The notes beneath the pieces are model-generated. The model worked only from the letters and a program-made list of their open reading frames with translations, ran no database searches and was not told the origin of the DNA. A stretch of DNA of 64,000 bases from CAIQPV01 sp964480365 (GTDB taxonomy: Bacteria > Pseudomonadota > Gammaproteobacteria > Burkholderiales > Gallionellaceae): assembly GCA_964480365.1 (NCBI GenBank), contig CAYZPM010000011.1:1-64000 (forward strand). Direction: 5' to 3'. Shown here piece by piece: positions 61,032 through 64,000 of this stretch; positions within the stretch are counted from its first letter, which is position 1; every line of letters starts with the position of its first letter. The position numbers and the translations under genes were made by a program.

Positions 61032-61925
61032 ATGGGTCGGGAAAACAGCATGAGCAATAAAAGCACACACGTAGATATCAGGCAGGCTATCAAGAACCTC
61101 GATGCGTTACCCGCCATGCCGGTCATTGCACAAAGGCTGCTGGCGTTAAAGCTGGATACCGAAGAAGGCGAACGGATGTTGCTAGTGCTGATCGAGCAGG
61201 ATCCGCAAATCTCAGCCAGAATTCTCGGGCTGGCCAATTCGGCGATGGTCGGCGCAACGCGCCAGATAAAGACCGTGAGGGATGCAGCGATGCTGCTGGG
61301 CATCCAACGTGTCCAATCGATCACCGCCAGTATCGCCATCATGTCTCTGATGTACAAGGAAGCCGCAGGGAAATTAAACATGCAGGACTTATGGCAACAC
61401 AGCATCGGCATCGCATTCGCCATGTTGGGCCTCGCACGGTTCATGCCGGAAAAAATGCGACCACAGGATGACCAGATTTTTCTTGCCGGCATGTTGCACG
61501 ACCTTGGCTATCTGGTGCTGGCTTACCTTGACCCAAAACAAAGCGACAAGTTGCATACCCGCCTGGCCGCTGAAGCTGACCGCCCGTCACTGGAAGTTGA
61601 ACGGGAAACGCTGGAAATATGTCATGACGAATTGGGAGCTGCACTGGCGCGCCACTGGAATTTGCCGGAAGAACTCATCGCTGTGTTGCGTTACCACCAC
61701 ACCCCGAACGTGGCCGAAGCAGCAGTGGGACAGCCGCTAGTGCGCATGATTAACATTGTGGAAAAACTGCTGCCATCTTTTGGGATTGTCGAGTACGTAG
61801 CTCCCGACATCAGCACCGAGGAGTGGGAAGCATTGGGTATCCCCCCATCCAAAGCCGAAGAAGTGAAAACACAGGTTGACGAGCAGGCAGAACAGGCCAT
61901 TCAGCTCGCCAGCTCGTTTACCTGA
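61032..61925 (+). CDS. HDOD domain protein
   Basis: The protein has 297 residues, a single HDOD domain (residues about 20-220) that resembles HD phosphohydrolases without all catalytic residues. Features are LPAMPVIAQRLLALKLDTEE, LIEQDPQISARILGLANSAM, GIQRVQSITASIAIMSLM, HSIGIAFAMLGLARF, LAGMLHDLGYLVL and LRYHHTP. The HD dipeptide is present in MLHDLGY, but as in other HDOD proteins enzymatic activity is doubtful. Such proteins serve in signalling and stress control. An internal ATG at 61050 is an equally possible start. It is not clearly part of an operon. Confidence 0.9.
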   Translation: MGRENSMSNKSTHVDIRQAIKNLDALPAMPVIAQRLLALKLDTEEGERMLLVLIEQDPQISARILGLANSAMVGATRQIKTVRDAAMLLGIQRVQSITASIAIMSLMYKEAAGKLNMQDLWQHSIGIAFAMLGLARFMPEKMRPQDDQIFLAGMLHDLGYLVLAYLDPKQSDKLHTRLAAEADRPSLEVERETLEICHDELGAALARHWNLPEELIAVLRYHHTPNVAEAAVGQPLVRMINIVEKLLPSFGIVEYVAPDISTEEWEALGIPPSKAEEVKTQVDEQAEQAIQLASSFT

Positions 61926-62092
61926 TTTCCCCGCATCTGCGCCGCCGCCACCTCCACACACTGGGTGCCGAAAACGTATCCAGTCTACGGCAAGGCTGGG
62001 ATAGCGTGTGTTTTACTATAGTGCCATGCTTCACCCTCAACCACCTCCCGAAATAAATCACTTGAAATGAAAAGAGTTTGACGAAGCACTGT

Positions 62093-62333
62093 CCCCCTCA
62101 AGAAAGGTGACTCTTTGGTACTGATTGGCTTCGGTGCATTTTTGCCAAGAAACATGCTACTCGCGTTGGGCGTAACCCGGCAACTGGTGCAGGGCTAATA
62201 ATCAAAGTCTCTAAGGTTCCGGCATTCAGGGCAGGCACTACGCTTAAAGCAGTTAACGGCGTAAAGAAGCAAACATCGCAATCAGTAGGTACAATAGAAA
62301 GGCCGGTATTTTATTACTGGCCTTTTTTGTAGC
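62093..62333 (+). pseudogene. Frameshifted HU-type DNA-binding protein gene
   Basis: One frame reads LKKGDSLVLIGFGAFL (62097-62144), the central strands of HU. One base is then missing, and the next frame continues AKKHATRVGRNPATGAGLII then KVSKVPAFRAGTTLKAVNGV, the DNA-binding arm and C-terminal helix of HU, ending at 62331-62333. Adding one base near 62144 restores GFGAFLAKKHATRVGRNPATG. The N-terminal 35 or so residues are not recognisable, so the gene is both truncated and frameshifted. Its terminator is intact. Confidence 0.8.
62298..62329 (+). terminator. Terminator of the HU pseudogene
   Basis: AAAGGCC (62298-62304) and GGCCTTT (62319-62325) form a 7-bp stem followed by TTT. Pairing extends through GTA/TAC with one mismatch. 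It matches a normal rho-independent terminator at the end of an HU gene and is better preserved than the coding part. Confidence 0.8.
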
Positions 62334-62376
62334 ATCGGCTAATAAAAATTGTAGCCTGCTGAATAAAGGAGCCGTC

Positions 62377-62625
62377 ATGACCAACAGAATTACCTTGGCA
62401 GCGTCAGAGGTGAGGGTGAACGACCACGTTTATAATGGGGCAGGAACCAACGCGCATCCTACCTTCGCTTGGGAAACCGTCACGGAAGTGCGTTCAGAAG
62501 ACGGTCTGATTCTCTTGATCACCGGCAATATAAAGGGGCTTCACGGTGAATTCTGGCTCGAACCCGATGAACAAATCGTCGTGATGCGCTATCCAGAATC
62601 TACAGCAGCGAAAACTCCGACTTAG
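62377..62625 (+). CDS. Hypothetical small protein, 82 residues
   Basis: AAAGGAG is five bases before ATG 62377. The product is soluble and probably a small beta-barrel: ITLAASEVRVNDHVYNG, then WETVTEVRSEDGLILLITGN and GEFWLEPDEQIVVMRYPE. Alternating strands around a GLILLITG core suggest a KOW/SH3-like or DUF-type barrel, but no family was recognised. It precedes the receiver/GGDEF gene by 68 bp on the same strand. Confidence 0.6.
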   Translation: MTNRITLAASEVRVNDHVYNGAGTNAHPTFAWETVTEVRSEDGLILLITGNIKGLHGEFWLEPDEQIVVMRYPESTAAKTPT

Positions 62626-62693
62626 AAAACGAACACTAGGCACAGACAAACTCGATGCGCTCTAACAAAGGTCGATTGAATGAGGAGAACGTG

Positions 62694-63638
62694 ATGGAAC
62701 GCACCATACTACTGGTTGATGACGAAGAAGAGATCGGCGCCGCCTTGGCGCGCGTGCTACGACATAATGGCTATACGATCCTGAGAGCAAAAAGCGGACG
62801 TGAGGGACTGGAGCTATTGGCGCAACATGAAGTTGGCGTCGTCGTATCAGATCAACGCATGCCAGAAATGACTGGGGTTGAATTTTTGAGCCGCGTGAAA
62901 GAGCTTTATCCGAGAACGGTACGTTTGATATTGAGCGGATATGCTGACCTCAACTCGGTGACCGATGCTATCAATCATGGCGCTATCTACAAATTCCTCA
63001 CCAAACCATGGGACAACGAAATGCTGTGTGCCAATATTCTTGATGCCTTCAGGCTTTATGAGAGGCAACAAATGAATGGGCGGCTGGCTGTGGAAATTCA
63101 GAAAACAAACGTCACAATGGCCAACCTGAGTCTGGATTTGGCAAAATTGGTAGAACAAAGAGATCGACAAATTGAACTGCTCACTTATTACGACCCGCTC
63201 ACTAACTTGCCGAACCGATTACTATTCCTCGAAAAGTTAAATCAAGGTTTAGTACAGGCGCAGAACGATAATTCGTTGCTGGCTTTCTTGCTTATAAGCT
63301 TGGAGCGATCTGAACAAATCAATGACTTTTTCACTAACCCTGAGGGTGATCAATTTCTAAAATTAGTGGCTGGACGATTGGACAAAATTACTCGTCAAGG
63401 TGATGCCGTAGCTTATTTTGGAGGCGATAGATTTGGTTTTGTGTTGACTAACCTCAAGCAGGCTGCGGAAGCCAGCGAGATTATGCAAAATATTCTTGGC
63501 ACGCTTACGGAAAGCCCCATATTAATAGAAGGCCTCGAAATAATAATTTCCGCACGTAGCGGCATGAGCATCTACCCAGTTGATGGCATAGACTCAAGCG
63601 AATTGATCAAAAAAGCGGAGGCCGCTCTTCTAAATTGA
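62694..63638 (+). CDS. Receiver plus degenerate, truncated GGDEF protein
   Basis: The protein has 314 residues. An RpfG-like receiver (1-125) is complete: VDDEEE at 8-13, phospho-acceptor Asp53 in VVVSDQRMPEMTGVEFL, and FLTKPWDNEML. A helical linker leads to a GGDEF-type domain (about 165-314) beginning LTYYDPLTNLPNRLLF. The active-site motif reads FGGDRFGF, with Arg246 in place of the catalytic Glu, and the usual DLD-FK-IND reads LERSEQIND. The domain stops at AEAALLN, about 20 residues before the normal end (AD-AMY-AK…). It is therefore unlikely to make c-di-GMP and may act as a binding or regulatory partner. GAGGAG precedes ATG 62694. Confidence 0.88.
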   Translation: MERTILLVDDEEEIGAALARVLRHNGYTILRAKSGREGLELLAQHEVGVVVSDQRMPEMTGVEFLSRVKELYPRTVRLILSGYADLNSVTDAINHGAIYKFLTKPWDNEMLCANILDAFRLYERQQMNGRLAVEIQKTNVTMANLSLDLAKLVEQRDRQIELLTYYDPLTNLPNRLLFLEKLNQGLVQAQNDNSLLAFLLISLERSEQINDFFTNPEGDQFLKLVAGRLDKITRQGDAVAYFGGDRFGFVLTNLKQAAEASEIMQNILGTLTESPILIEGLEIIISARSGMSIYPVDGIDSSELIKKAEAALLN

Positions 63639-64000
63639 ATCCGCAAGGTATTAAAAGGGCGCTATGACGACCAATAACTGGCGTCTCGATCACGACCGCT
63701 ATCCCTTTAGCCGTAATCTCAGAGCTTGAGTGCGGAGGTACAAAGTCACTTTACCGTATAAAGAAACTGAAATCGAATGACTGGAAAAGACGATAAGAGC
63801 CGTTCGACGAGTAGAATGTCGAATGCGAACTACCGGCCACTTTCTGCCGTTCGCGACCGTACGTTATAGAGCGATGCAATACGATTCTGTAGTATCTTTG
63901 TCCCAGCCGTTTCACACTACTTTCCAATAGATGCTCGCGTCTGGATCCACCTGTTTTTGAGTGATGAGTATTATCAATCGGGCTGGTGAACTTTATCATC
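63639..64000. other. Right-hand end of the window without a clear gene
   Basis: No supported gene is seen in these 362 bases. The stretch 63661-63850 has short motifs such as GACGACCAATAACTGGCG and TGCCGTTCGCGACCG that remind me of decayed interspersed sequence, but no repeat arms were found here. A minus-strand reading of 82 codons (63999-63751) lacks a family pattern. Confidence 0.35.

Noticed and set aside
63751..63999. Minus-strand reading of 82 codons at the right edge
   Set aside because: No ribosome site inside the window and no recognisable pattern; it may be part of decayed repeat-like DNA.

Overview
The window looks like a chromosome segment from a Gram-negative betaproteobacterium. 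The signs are RND tripartite pumps with outer-membrane lipoproteins, an uptake-type [NiFe] hydrogenase cluster, PEP-CTERM surface proteins, PPK2, many two-component and c-di-GMP proteins, and Shine-Dalgarno-led operons. A member of Nitrosomonadales (Gallionella/Sideroxydans-like) is my guess from the gene mix. That is inference, because no rRNA or other marker gene is present. I saw no tRNA, rRNA, CRISPR array or intact insertion sequence.

Layout. 1-77: the tail of a GGDEF protein. 0.3-6.2 kb: a drug-type (HAE1) RND operon in the order outer-membrane factor, adaptor, pump, with a convergent DoxX gene. 6.8-10.1 kb: a small secreted protein and two PEP-CTERM proteins that share a leader block. 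10.6 kb: PPK2. 12-14.3 kb: an AT-richer group of unknown genes, one of them an adhesin-E/ClpP-like fusion. 14.4-22.8 kb: [NiFe]-hydrogenase genes hupL, hupD, hupI, hupJ, hupK, hypA, hypB and hypF. The small subunit, cytochrome b and hypCDE are not in the window. Two sigma-54-like promoters and a palindrome lie in this stretch. 23-29 kb: two NarL-type regulators (one without its phospho-acceptor), a frameshifted small gene and a PAS-GGDEF-EAL protein.

29.5-34.1 kb: a two-part sodium/solute symporter divergent from a TctD/TctE-like two-component pair. 34.2-38.1 kb: probable HsdR and PIN remnants, a membrane coiled-coil protein, dinD and rhuM; this reads as an eroded type I restriction island. 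38.2-43.3 kb: an acetate-symporter set (actP, DUF485, DnaQ-like exonuclease, cNMP/CBS/DUF294 protein). 43.5-47.7 kb: a slipin, a zinc-ribbon protein, zwf and a Ser/Thr kinase. 48.2-54.3 kb: a CzcCBA-type metal RND operon. 54.5-57.0 kb: a duplicated set of very small genes (PII-like protein, one-TM peptide, CxxC protein) around a lytic transglycosylase. 57.2-60.8 kb: kdpD and kdpE without kdpFABC. 61-63.6 kb: an HDOD protein, a frameshifted HU gene that keeps its terminator, and a receiver plus degenerate GGDEF protein.

How the genes fit together. The strongest themes are envelope efflux (two complete RND systems), hydrogen oxidation and hydrogenase maturation, small-organic-acid uptake with matched regulators, and signalling. 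The most interesting candidates for undescribed biology are the duplicated PII-like/CxxC module between a metal pump and an orphan KdpDE, the hydrogenase large subunit that heads its own transcript without a small subunit, and the NarL-type regulator whose phospho-acceptor Asp is Gly. All coordinates and starts were read by eye, and no similarity search was run.
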